This document shows positions 1-5,987 of a stretch of 15,157 nucleotides of DNA, in pieces. The DNA is from Gammaproteobacteria bacterium (GTDB lineage Bacteria; Pseudomonadota; Gammaproteobacteria; SZUA-21), in NCBI GenBank assembly GCA_003233075.1, contig QIKQ01000364.1:1-15157 (forward strand), in the 5' to 3' direction. The notes below the pieces were generated by a model that made no database searches, was not told where the DNA came from, and saw only the letters and a list, made by a program, of their open reading frames with translations. How positions within the stretch are numbered: position 1 is the stretch's first letter; each line of letters opens with the position of its first letter. The position numbers and the translations under genes are program-made.

Positions 1-50
1 CCCCTTTGGAAACCCCCAATGGGTTGTGCCCGCAGCAAGCTGCGGGGTAA
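1..50 (+). repeat. Composite palindromic (REP-like) repeat, copy 1
   Basis: Two adjacent palindromes are visible: AACCC/GGGTT arms at 11-15 and 21-25, then CCCGCAGC (29-36) and GCTGCGGG (39-46) around an AA centre. Positions 8-47 match the reverse complement of 5818-5857 at 37 of 40 bases, so this is a dispersed element and not an isolated hairpin. It lies just upstream of ybeD and probably extends left beyond the window. It could act as a terminator or mRNA-stabilising hairpin for an upstream gene, but no U-run follows it. Confidence 0.75.
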
Positions 51-75
51 GCTGAATCTAAATTAATACTTTGAT

Positions 76-345
76 ATGACAAAAGAAAAACAAACTCAAT
101 TGGAATTTCCGTGTCAATTTGTCTTTAAGGCAGTTGGCTTAACTCACCCAAAATTAAGTCAAATCGTATTCGACATTGTAAAAAAATACAGTCCGGAAAT
201 AAAACAATCTCAACTTCACTCAAATAAAAGTAGCGCAGAAAAATATACCTCAGTGACAATAAGCATAAAGGCCACCTCTAAAAATCAAATTGACGATATC
301 TATTCAAATTTAAATGCTTCGGAATTCATCAAAATGGTACTGTAA
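76..345 (+). CDS. ybeD: YbeD family protein (DUF493)
   Basis: This 89-aa protein matches the small DUF493/YbeD family in length and layout: a hydrophilic N-terminus, the LEFPCQFVFKAVG segment at residues 9-21 (E. coli YbeD has a LEFP.PF.YKVMG-like segment), a central SVTISIKAT strand, and the family's terminal MVL. The fold is known to be a ferredoxin-like alpha/beta domain resembling regulatory ACT domains; its biochemical role is not settled. In E. coli ybeD lies directly before lipB, and the same order is kept here although a 300-bp repeat-bearing gap separates them. The ATG at 76 has no strong Shine-Dalgarno sequence, but it gives the family's usual length. Confidence 0.9.
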   Translation: MTKEKQTQLEFPCQFVFKAVGLTHPKLSQIVFDIVKKYSPEIKQSQLHSNKSSAEKYTSVTISIKATSKNQIDDIYSNLNASEFIKMVL

Positions 346-395
346 ATAACCGTAGCCCGACTGAACGAGCCCTCGCGAGAGGTTCGTAGAACACC

Positions 396-494
396 CCAAA
401 GCAATCTCGTCACCATATATATTGCTAATCGAGATAACATAATTGAATTTTGGAGATTGCTTCACCTCTCACTAATGTTCGGGTTCGCAATGAC
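396..494. repeat. GCAATCTC-type inverted repeat, degenerate copy
   Basis: GCAATCTC at 401-408 is mirrored by GAGATTGC at 453-460, and TTCGCAATGACC follows at 484-495. The same layout of AAGCAATCTC, spacer, GAGATTGC and a CGCAAtGAC/CGCAAcGAC tail recurs at 7283-7384. The left outer arm is missing here, so the copy looks decayed or truncated. Similar GCAATCTC palindromes are dispersed in many bacterial genomes; the family assignment is from memory. Confidence 0.6.
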
Positions 495-553
495 CAAACT
501 TTAGAACTCAGTACAAAAATTTAACAACAAGACTCGATATTATCTTAGATTGT

Positions 554-568
554 AGATATTCAATATCT
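554..568. promoter_or_regulatory. Perfect palindrome AGATATT-C-AATATCT upstream of lipB
   Basis: Two 7-base arms form a perfect dyad around one central C, 78 bases before the lipB start. The size suits a dimeric regulator's operator or a weak hairpin. In AT-rich DNA it could also be chance, and no regulator is identifiable from the window. Confidence 0.25.
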
Positions 569-645
569 TTCATACTGTTAAATAGTTTGCTCAAAATCTC
601 GGTTTTTTACTGTCTCAAATCCGGTGAATGAATTAAACTAAGCCC

Positions 646-1296
646 ATGAACCTTATTAGTCCTGTTGATACCCAAATAATAGAATTTCAAGATCTAGGTC
701 TTCGAGACTATGAGCCTGTTTGGCGTTCGATGCAAGAATATACCGCTAATCGAGATAACTATTCTTTAGATATGATTTGGTGTTTAGAACATGAACCAGT
801 CTACACGATCGGCTACAATGGCGATAAATCACATTTACGCAAAAATGTATCCATCCCTCTTATTAGAGTCGACCGAGGAGGCCAAATCACCTACCACGGT
901 CCAGGTCAGCTCATTATTTATTTTTTAATTGACCTAAAAAGACGTAATTGCGGTATTAAAAGTCTTGTTAATTTAATGGAAAATGCCATTATAAAATTGC
1001 TAGAATCATATGATGTCAACGCGCATCGAATTGATACCGCGCCAGGCGTTTACGTTGATCAAAAGAAAATTGCAGCCTTAGGCGTAAGAGCTAAAAAGTT
1101 CGGCTGCTACCATGGTCTAAGCCTGAATGTAAATATGGACTTGAAACCATTTGATGCAATCAATCCATGCGGATACAAAGATTTAACAGTGACACAACTT
1201 AAAGATTTAGGTGGACCAGAGGATTTAAATAGAGTATCTAAAGATTTAAGCCAATTTATATTAAACGAATTTACTCAACTCGCAAAAGAAACGTGA
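646..1296 (+). CDS. lipB: Octanoyl-[ACP]:protein N-octanoyltransferase LipB
   Basis: LipB moves an octanoyl group from octanoyl-ACP to the lipoyl-domain lysine of enzymes such as pyruvate dehydrogenase E2 and GcvH, the first step of endogenous lipoate synthesis in the cytoplasm. The 216-aa length is normal. The family signature RGGQITYHGPGQ is at residues 77-88. The catalytic lysine is in KKIAALG (Lys141, equivalent to E. coli Lys135), and the acyl-carrying cysteine is Cys175 in INPCGY (E. coli Cys169). The N-terminus (DLGLRDYEPVWRSMQEY) aligns with E. coli LipB from near its start, supporting the ATG at 646 although its ribosome site is weak. The gene is followed 3 bases later by lipA, so the two are almost certainly co-transcribed. 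Confidence 0.97.
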   Translation: MNLISPVDTQIIEFQDLGLRDYEPVWRSMQEYTANRDNYSLDMIWCLEHEPVYTIGYNGDKSHLRKNVSIPLIRVDRGGQITYHGPGQLIIYFLIDLKRRNCGIKSLVNLMENAIIKLLESYDVNAHRIDTAPGVYVDQKKIAALGVRAKKFGCYHGLSLNVNMDLKPFDAINPCGYKDLTVTQLKDLGGPEDLNRVSKDLSQFILNEFTQLAKET

Positions 1297-1299
1297 CCA

Positions 1300-2259
1300 A
1301 TGACTGAAAAACGAAAGACAAAAACGGCTGGGGTAAAAGAACGTGGTGCAGAAAAAGTAGCACGCATTCCTATTAAAGTGATTCCGACAGAAACACCGAA
1401 ACGAAAACCTCATTGGATTCGAGCGAGGTCTCCAGCACACCCTGAAGTCAGCCGTCTCAAAAAAATACTACGAGAAAATGACTTACATACTGTATGTGAA
1501 GAAGCCAGCTGCCCTAATATTGGCGAATGTTTTGCTCACGGCACTGCAACCTTTATGATTATGGGCGACATATGCACTCGGCGTTGTCCTTTCTGTGATG
1601 TCGCACATGGCAAACCATTAGCTTTAAACCAAAACGAACCAGAAAAATTGGCAGCCACAATTACATCAATGAATTTAAGTTATGTCGTCATTACCTCTGT
1701 AGACCGAGATGATTTGCGCGATGGTGGCGCACAACACTTCGTCGATTGCATTAAAGCCATTCGAAAACAAAGTCCAAAAACTCAAATTGAAATACTAGTT
1801 CCTGATTTCAGAGGCCGAAAAGACCGTGCAATTAATATTTTAAATGCCGCGCCGCCTAATGTTTTTAATCACAATCTAGAAAGTATTCCCCGGCTTTACA
1901 AGCAAGTAAGGCCCGGCTCTGATTATCAATTTTCCTTAAGCTTGATCAATGATTTTAAAAATAACCACCCTAATGTACCCGCTAAATCAGGTTTGATGTT
2001 AGGCTTAGGTGAAACTTTGGACGAAGTCAGAGAGGTAATGTCCGATTTACGTCAACATCAATGCAATATGTTAACTCTGGGACAATATTTACAACCCAGT
2101 TTAAACCACTTAGCCGTTGTGCGATATGTTACCCCTGAGGAATTTAAAATCTTAGAAACAGATGGATATAAGATGGGATTCACTCACGTTGCAAGTGGAC
2201 CAATGGTGCGCTCTTCCTATCACGCCGACCTACAGGCAAAAGAAGTACTTCAGCCTTAG
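1300..2259 (+). CDS. lipA: Lipoyl synthase LipA (radical SAM)
   Basis: LipA inserts two sulfur atoms into the octanoyl chain left by LipB on lipoyl domains, using radical S-adenosylmethionine chemistry; an auxiliary [4Fe-4S] cluster is sacrificed as the sulfur source. Both cluster sites are intact in this 319-aa protein. The auxiliary cysteines are Cys66, Cys71 and Cys77 (CX4CX5C). The radical SAM cysteines are Cys92, Cys96 and Cys99 in CTRRCPFC (CX3CX2C). The C-terminal RSSY motif at 304-307 supplies the serine ligand of the auxiliary cluster. A basic, probably disordered extension of about 37 residues precedes the conserved KPHWIRAR segment. It starts 3 bases after lipB stops, so the pair forms one operon. 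Confidence 0.98.
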   Translation: MTEKRKTKTAGVKERGAEKVARIPIKVIPTETPKRKPHWIRARSPAHPEVSRLKKILRENDLHTVCEEASCPNIGECFAHGTATFMIMGDICTRRCPFCDVAHGKPLALNQNEPEKLAATITSMNLSYVVITSVDRDDLRDGGAQHFVDCIKAIRKQSPKTQIEILVPDFRGRKDRAINILNAAPPNVFNHNLESIPRLYKQVRPGSDYQFSLSLINDFKNNHPNVPAKSGLMLGLGETLDEVREVMSDLRQHQCNMLTLGQYLQPSLNHLAVVRYVTPEEFKILETDGYKMGFTHVASGPMVRSSYHADLQAKEVLQP

Positions 2260-2302
2260 CCGCGAGCCTAGAAAAATAGTATGATTTAATGCCTAGGTGC
2301 TC

Positions 2303-2308
2303 TATAAT
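2303..2308 (+). promoter_or_regulatory. Possible -10 box (TATAAT) before the DUF218 gene
   Basis: A perfect TATAAT lies 38 bases before the ATG at 2347, in the 87-bp gap after lipA. No good -35 hexamer is present at 16-18 bases upstream, so the promoter call rests on the -10 alone. It would let the DUF218 gene be expressed independently of lipBA. Confidence 0.3.
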
Positions 2309-2346
2309 CGAAAACCACTGCAATCCATCAACTGTAAACAAAAAAT

Positions 2347-3123
2347 ATGCGCTTATTTGAAGTTTTCTTTTTCCCACCAGGCATTTATTTTATTATGCTA
2401 GCGTTTGCATTAATATTTTGGAAAAAACGAAAGCTAAGTCGAAATATTATAATCACGACCTTAATTTTATTTTATTTATCGAGCATTACCCTAGTCTCGG
2501 ATCCTTTTTTAAAATTTTTAGAGTATCCACCACTCGCTGAAAACTCAATCGGAAATCACGACGCTAAAGCGATAGTCGTTCTTGGTGCAGGTCGTTATCC
2601 TCGAGCACCCGAACATGGAAATAAAGATTCGGTTTCTGCTAATGCAATGCAAAGGTTGCGTTATGCCGCCTTGCTCGCAAAGAAAACCAGTTTACCCATT
2701 TTAGTTTCAGGTGGAAACCCCGACGGCTCACCCGAGCCTGAAGCCTTACTTATGAAATATGTATTGGAAAAAGAACTCGGCGTTAAAGTGCAGTATACGG
2801 AAGTATTTAGCTTCAATACATACGAAAACGCAGTATGCTCAAAACAAATATTGGATACTTTTGGAGCTGATAAAGTATATTTAGTCACTCAAGCTTGGCA
2901 TATGTCCAGAGCAATAAGGTCTTTTAGAGACGTCGGTATTAAAGTGATTCCTGCCTCGACTGGTTATACTACGAGTACACGAAATGGGGTTGGTTTTAAA
3001 GATTTACTTCCTCGAACGCAGGGTTTGGAAAAGATTAACCTTTGGTTACACGAAGTCTTGGGTATTGTTTGGTACAAGCTAAAATACGGTGGGTCCAAAA
3101 TGCAATGCCCCAAACGAACATAA
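2347..3123 (+). CDS. ElyC/SanA/YdcF family (DUF218) membrane protein
   Basis: This 258-aa protein has two N-terminal hydrophobic segments (about residues 7-25 and 33-52) and then a DUF218 domain. Family motifs are visible: VVLGAG (77-82), LVSGG (119-123), the acidic EPEA stretch (130-133), NTYENA (157-162) and VTQAWHMSRA (180-189). Length and two-helix topology resemble E. coli ElyC, which is linked to envelope integrity and peptidoglycan/lipid-carrier metabolism, more than the shorter SanA. The biochemical activity of the family is not firmly established. The domain is predicted to face the periplasm. The gene follows lipA by 87 bp on the same strand and converges with the M14 hydrolase gene, with no evident terminator in the 51-bp gap. 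ElyC orthology versus another DUF218 branch is uncertain. Confidence 0.85.
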   Translation: MRLFEVFFFPPGIYFIMLAFALIFWKKRKLSRNIIITTLILFYLSSITLVSDPFLKFLEYPPLAENSIGNHDAKAIVVLGAGRYPRAPEHGNKDSVSANAMQRLRYAALLAKKTSLPILVSGGNPDGSPEPEALLMKYVLEKELGVKVQYTEVFSFNTYENAVCSKQILDTFGADKVYLVTQAWHMSRAIRSFRDVGIKVIPASTGYTTSTRNGVGFKDLLPRTQGLEKINLWLHEVLGIVWYKLKYGGSKMQCPKRT

Positions 3124-3174
3124 TAAATCGCCAATGAAATAATGTAGCTCTAATAAATAGCACTATAATAAATT

Positions 3175-4206
3175 TCAGCCTAGAACATCTTCCTTAAAAC
3201 TATTCCTGTCAAACCTTTCCATTAGATAACATAAACAATCTTGTCTAATAATTAATTCATTTAGAGTAAGCATTGAGGGCATGACAGATTTAGCTATTCT
3301 AATTTCATTTTTTTCAAAATCAAAATATTCCTCAGCAACATTATTTCCTTCATTATTCCAAACTTCAATCCCACGAAAAGCATCTTGCTTGTAACTGCCT
3401 AATAGAGTACCAGGAGCCAACTCTCTAAAATTATAGTCATCCAAACTAGGGTCTAATAATATATCACTCGCTTGATCAATAAAACTAAAACTAATGTCTT
3501 TCGAGAGACGGACTATTGCCACAGTGCTGTAAATATTATTTTTCGCTGGATCATTTTCATCATTTTCTAATTCTTCCAACTGTAAACAGGAATCAATAAA
3601 TTCCACTGCATGTGGCACACCAAAACTTTGACCGACTTTGCCGCATTCAACGGTTACCGATGGGCAAATTTCAGTAAATGCTTTTGATTGAACACCTAAG
3701 GGCCGAGTAAAATAAACAATTGTATGGCTGAATTGATTTGCTAATGCCAACGTTTCAGAGCTGACTCGATTAATGCATGCATAATGCGGATTGGAACCAG
3801 TATTATTATGAATATCAATACTGGCAAAAGGTTTACGCGCTTTCATTATATCATATACTTGCTGCATCATTTTAGTTTCGGCGCACTCGCCATATTGATG
3901 ACCAGGCCAAACTCTATTGTAATCAACTTGATCTTCTAGGCGACGCGCTGATTTCTCTGCCGCAAAAATATTACCAATAAAAATTGATAAAGACCGTGGT
4001 AACTGTTCATTCTGATATTTTTTAAGTATTTTCTGCACTGCTAAAAACCCAGTGGTTTCATTTCCATGCTGCAACACTGCTATAAACAAGGGTTCTGGGT
4101 TTTTTCCTGGTAAATGAATTAAACTGGGGCCCTGCAAAATATTGATCAGTTTAGTTGGGGCTGCTTCTAACAAGCCATTGGGTAATTTTTCTAATTCAAT
4201 TAACAT
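3175..4206 (-). CDS. M14/AstE-aspartoacylase family zinc hydrolase
   Basis: This 343-aa protein belongs to the succinylglutamate desuccinylase/aspartoacylase branch of the M14 zinc carboxypeptidase clan, whose members remove acyl groups from N-acyl amino acids. The zinc motif HxxE is in LQHGNETTG (His47, Glu50). The substrate-carboxylate pair NR is in DYNRVWPG (Asn97, Arg98). The third zinc ligand is in SIDIHNNTG (His133), and the catalytic glutamate is in VTVECGK (Glu187). This order matches aspartoacylase (H21/E24, N70/R71, H116, E178), so the enzyme should be active. It is longer than AspA or AstE, with an extra C-terminal domain after about residue 220. It follows the GCS2-type ligase gene by 29 bp in the same operon, which suggests a glutamyl or amino-acid-amide substrate (inference). 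It is not part of an arginine-succinyltransferase (ast) cluster, so calling it AstE would be unjustified. Confidence 0.85.
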   Translation of the reverse strand: MLIELEKLPNGLLEAAPTKLINILQGPSLIHLPGKNPEPLFIAVLQHGNETTGFLAVQKILKKYQNEQLPRSLSIFIGNIFAAEKSARRLEDQVDYNRVWPGHQYGECAETKMMQQVYDIMKARKPFASIDIHNNTGSNPHYACINRVSSETLALANQFSHTIVYFTRPLGVQSKAFTEICPSVTVECGKVGQSFGVPHAVEFIDSCLQLEELENDENDPAKNNIYSTVAIVRLSKDISFSFIDQASDILLDPSLDDYNFRELAPGTLLGSYKQDAFRGIEVWNNEGNNVAEEYFDFEKNEIRIAKSVMPSMLTLNELIIRQDCLCYLMERFDRNSFKEDVLG

Positions 4207-4235
4207 TAATATCCTAATTTATTTTACGCTTGAAA

Positions 4236-5669
4236 TTAAAGTGGCCAAGTATGAACTGGTTTAGAAGTTTTTTGATTTTGAATATACGCGGCAGTTAATT
4301 GAGCCATATCTTTTCCATATTTATTAACAAACGCACGCTGCCATGCTGCCCCTGTTTGACCGCAACTTACTCTTTCACTAATAATATTCAAATATAAATC
4401 AATATCTTCTTTATCAAGCTGTAACTTTTGTAATCCTACTTTTGCCATTGGTATTAACTCAGACAAAATTAAGTCTCGAATCGAAATTCTTCTATCATCT
4501 AGCCAGTCGACTTGTGCCTGCAAACTTTTCCGCGCAGCGTGATAAAAATTGTCTCGTGCCTGAGAGAAGTTAATGTGCGATTCGGGCGGGTCTGGCATAG
4601 TTGCCATATAATAAATTAAACCATAAAAAAAGGCGGCATTGGCAGTCATATCAACTATGGTTGGCCCTCCTGGTATCACTCTATGCTCCAACCTTAGTGT
4701 AGGTTCACCATTTTCAGCAAAACCTATAAGGGGTCTATTCCAACGCCAGATTGTTCCGTTATGCAAACGTAAATGGCGTAATCGCTGCAATCCCTTATCA
4801 AACAATATTGGTAACATAACCGGAAAGTGCCGATAGTTTTCTTGAAAACACTCGAAAATTGATTCTTTTACATAGGCGGTGCCAAAGCCTACACGTCGAG
4901 TCGGCCCATACGCCGCACCATCGTAGCCGCCAACCTCGACGGCCTGCTCAAATAAAGGAATGCGAGTTTCATCCCAAAGATCATGGCCAAATAAAAAAGG
5001 TGAGTTCACTGATACCGCCAAGGTAGCAGCTGACACAATTAAAGAAGCATTATAAAATCTGACTGCTTGCTCGGGATCAAACTGTAAATGTATTTGAAAA
5101 GAGGTAGTCGATGCTTCCAACATCACATTGTAGTGAGTTGATTTTAAATGATCCTTGCCCACAATATCGAGTTTAAGCGGCAATCCTTTGCGCATTTCAA
5201 ATACTTGCGTATTTAACGCTTGATAGCGCTGCATTTTCGACATGTTATTCATTGTTAAATCATTTTCGCACAGGCTAGGCAAAATCCCTATCATCGCTAA
5301 ATCGATATCAAGCCCATTCGCCACTTTAATACATTGATTCCAATTACGATTTAATCCTAATTCGAATTCAGATAAAGCCGACCCTAACAAAACGATTGGC
5401 TCTGTATTTAGCTCAATATTAAACTTAGATAGTTCGGGAGTCACTAATTCACTATTCATTCGATGCAGAAAGATTTCATTGATTGGCGCAGGCAGTGCGT
5501 TTTTATAAACCAACCATGCTTCCAACTCAAATCCAGCAATACACTCATGCGAGCTAAACTTTTTTTGTTGAAACCAGCCCTCAAGTATTTCAGTTTCTCG
5601 CTCTAAATTAGCCAAAAACTGATTGAAATCGCCGTCTTTAAATTGCGTTGTGGGTATTTCTTGGCCCAT
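4236..5669 (-). CDS. GCS2-type glutamate-cysteine ligase family protein
   Basis: This 477-aa protein shows the carboxylate-amine ligase (GCS2/YbdK-like) pattern: GFELEAWLV with two metal-binding glutamates (Glu48, Glu50), ELNTEP (86-91), TTSFQIHLQF (188-197) with a metal-site His194, and TLRLEHRVIPGGPTIVDM (323-340) with Arg325, Glu327 and Arg329. Members join the gamma-carboxylate of glutamate to an amine using ATP; cysteine is the acceptor in true glutathione synthesis, but many homologues have other or unknown acceptors. It is longer than E. coli YbdK, with a helical C-terminal extension beyond about residue 365. It is the first gene of an operon with the M14 hydrolase. No glutathione synthetase (gshB) or ergothioneine genes are nearby, so a cysteine substrate should not be assumed. 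The ATG at 5669 has only a weak ribosome site. Confidence 0.82.
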   Translation of the reverse strand: MGQEIPTTQFKDGDFNQFLANLERETEILEGWFQQKKFSSHECIAGFELEAWLVYKNALPAPINEIFLHRMNSELVTPELSKFNIELNTEPIVLLGSALSEFELGLNRNWNQCIKVANGLDIDLAMIGILPSLCENDLTMNNMSKMQRYQALNTQVFEMRKGLPLKLDIVGKDHLKSTHYNVMLEASTTSFQIHLQFDPEQAVRFYNASLIVSAATLAVSVNSPFLFGHDLWDETRIPLFEQAVEVGGYDGAAYGPTRRVGFGTAYVKESIFECFQENYRHFPVMLPILFDKGLQRLRHLRLHNGTIWRWNRPLIGFAENGEPTLRLEHRVIPGGPTIVDMTANAAFFYGLIYYMATMPDPPESHINFSQARDNFYHAARKSLQAQVDWLDDRRISIRDLILSELIPMAKVGLQKLQLDKEDIDLYLNIISERVSCGQTGAAWQRAFVNKYGKDMAQLTAAYIQNQKTSKPVHTWPL

Positions 5670-5703
5670 ATTTATTTATTGCACCATTGATGAAGGTATC
5701 TAT

Positions 5704-5709
5704 ATTATA
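5704..5709 (-). promoter_or_regulatory. Possible -10 box for the ligase/hydrolase operon
   Basis: Read on the minus strand this is a perfect TATAAT, 34 bases before the ATG at 5669, which is a suitable distance. The sequence 16-18 bases upstream does not resemble TTGACA, so the call is tentative. Confidence 0.35.
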
Positions 5710-5815
5710 GGACAATGTTGAGCCAATCGCCGACAATTAGCTAGGCTGCATAGATGCAACTCTCAAATAATGATAAACTGCTGGCATTGCAGATAACACA
5801 AAAACACTAAAATTA

Positions 5816-5880
5816 TTCCCCGCATCTTGCTGCGGGTACAACCCATTGGGGGTATCCAGAGAGGCGAACGGAATTACCCC
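5816..5880 (-). repeat. Composite palindromic (REP-like) repeat, copy 2 (inverted)
   Basis: On the minus strand this reads as a near-copy of positions 1-50: 37 of 40 bases match between 5818-5857 and 8-47. The palindrome here is CCCGCATC (5819-5826) with GCTGCGGG (5829-5836), with one mismatch in the stem. Similarity continues weakly to about 5864, and the GAATTACCCC at 5871-5880 may be the far end of the element. Confidence 0.75.
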
Positions 5881-5942
5881 TCTTATATAAATTAGGGTCG
5901 CCCGTGCGAATTCACTTCGCGCGGAGCGAAATCTATTAAGAA

Positions 5943-5974
5943 AAACTACCCCGCCGCAAGCGGCGGGATAGTTT
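5943..5974. repeat. 15-bp-arm GC-rich hairpin (REP-like) before the glycosyltransferase
   Basis: The arms are AAACTACCCCGCCGC (5943-5957) and GCGGCGGGATAGTTT (5960-5974), pairing at 14 of 15 positions around an AA centre. The core matches the other GCAAGC-centred palindromes in the window. It ends 3 bases before the GGAG ribosome site at 5978-5981, so it could affect initiation of the glycosyltransferase mRNA or stop transcription entering from upstream. Confidence 0.75.
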
Positions 5975-5977
5975 ATT

Positions 5978-5981
5978 GGAG
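5978..5981 (+). promoter_or_regulatory. Shine-Dalgarno GGAG deciding a GTG start
   Basis: GGAG lies 6 bases before GTG 5988. An in-frame TTG at 5976 overlaps this site and has no ribosome site of its own, because the GC-rich hairpin sits directly before it. The GTG start is therefore preferred. Confidence 0.6.
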
Positions 5982-5987
5982 TTAAGA

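Larger units (their letters stand above)
346..645. other. ybeD-lipB gap: decayed repeats, no gene
   Basis: No credible coding sequence is present. An imperfect hairpin lies at about 365-387 (ACGAG...TCGT arms around CTCGCGAG). A partial copy of the GCAATCTC/GAGATTGC repeat follows at 396-494. From about 500 the DNA is AT-rich and contains a palindrome at 554-568 before lipB. The lipB promoter should be here, but I see no convincing -35/-10 pair. Confidence 0.6.
5670..5987. other. Gap between the ligase and glycosyltransferase genes: stacked palindromes
   Basis: No gene is supported. From left to right: a probable start region for the minus-strand operon; a small TGCAT-AG-ATGCA palindrome at 5747-5758; the inverted copy of the 40-bp repeat (5816-5880); a hairpin with arms CGTGCGAA (5903-5910) and TTCGCGCG (5916-5923); and a long GC-rich hairpin at 5943-5974 that abuts the glycosyltransferase ribosome site. 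Confidence 0.65.

Noticed and set aside
3175..4206. AstE of the arginine succinyltransferase pathway
   Set aside because: No other ast genes are present and the protein has an extended C-terminal part; only the family can be supported.
1..5880. CRISPR array from the repeated palindromes
   Set aside because: Copies are far apart, inverted and diverged, with genes between them; there are no regular spacers or cas genes.
5976..5978. TTG as the glycosyltransferase start
   Set aside because: It overlaps the GGAG site that fits GTG 5988 and has no upstream ribosome site of its own.
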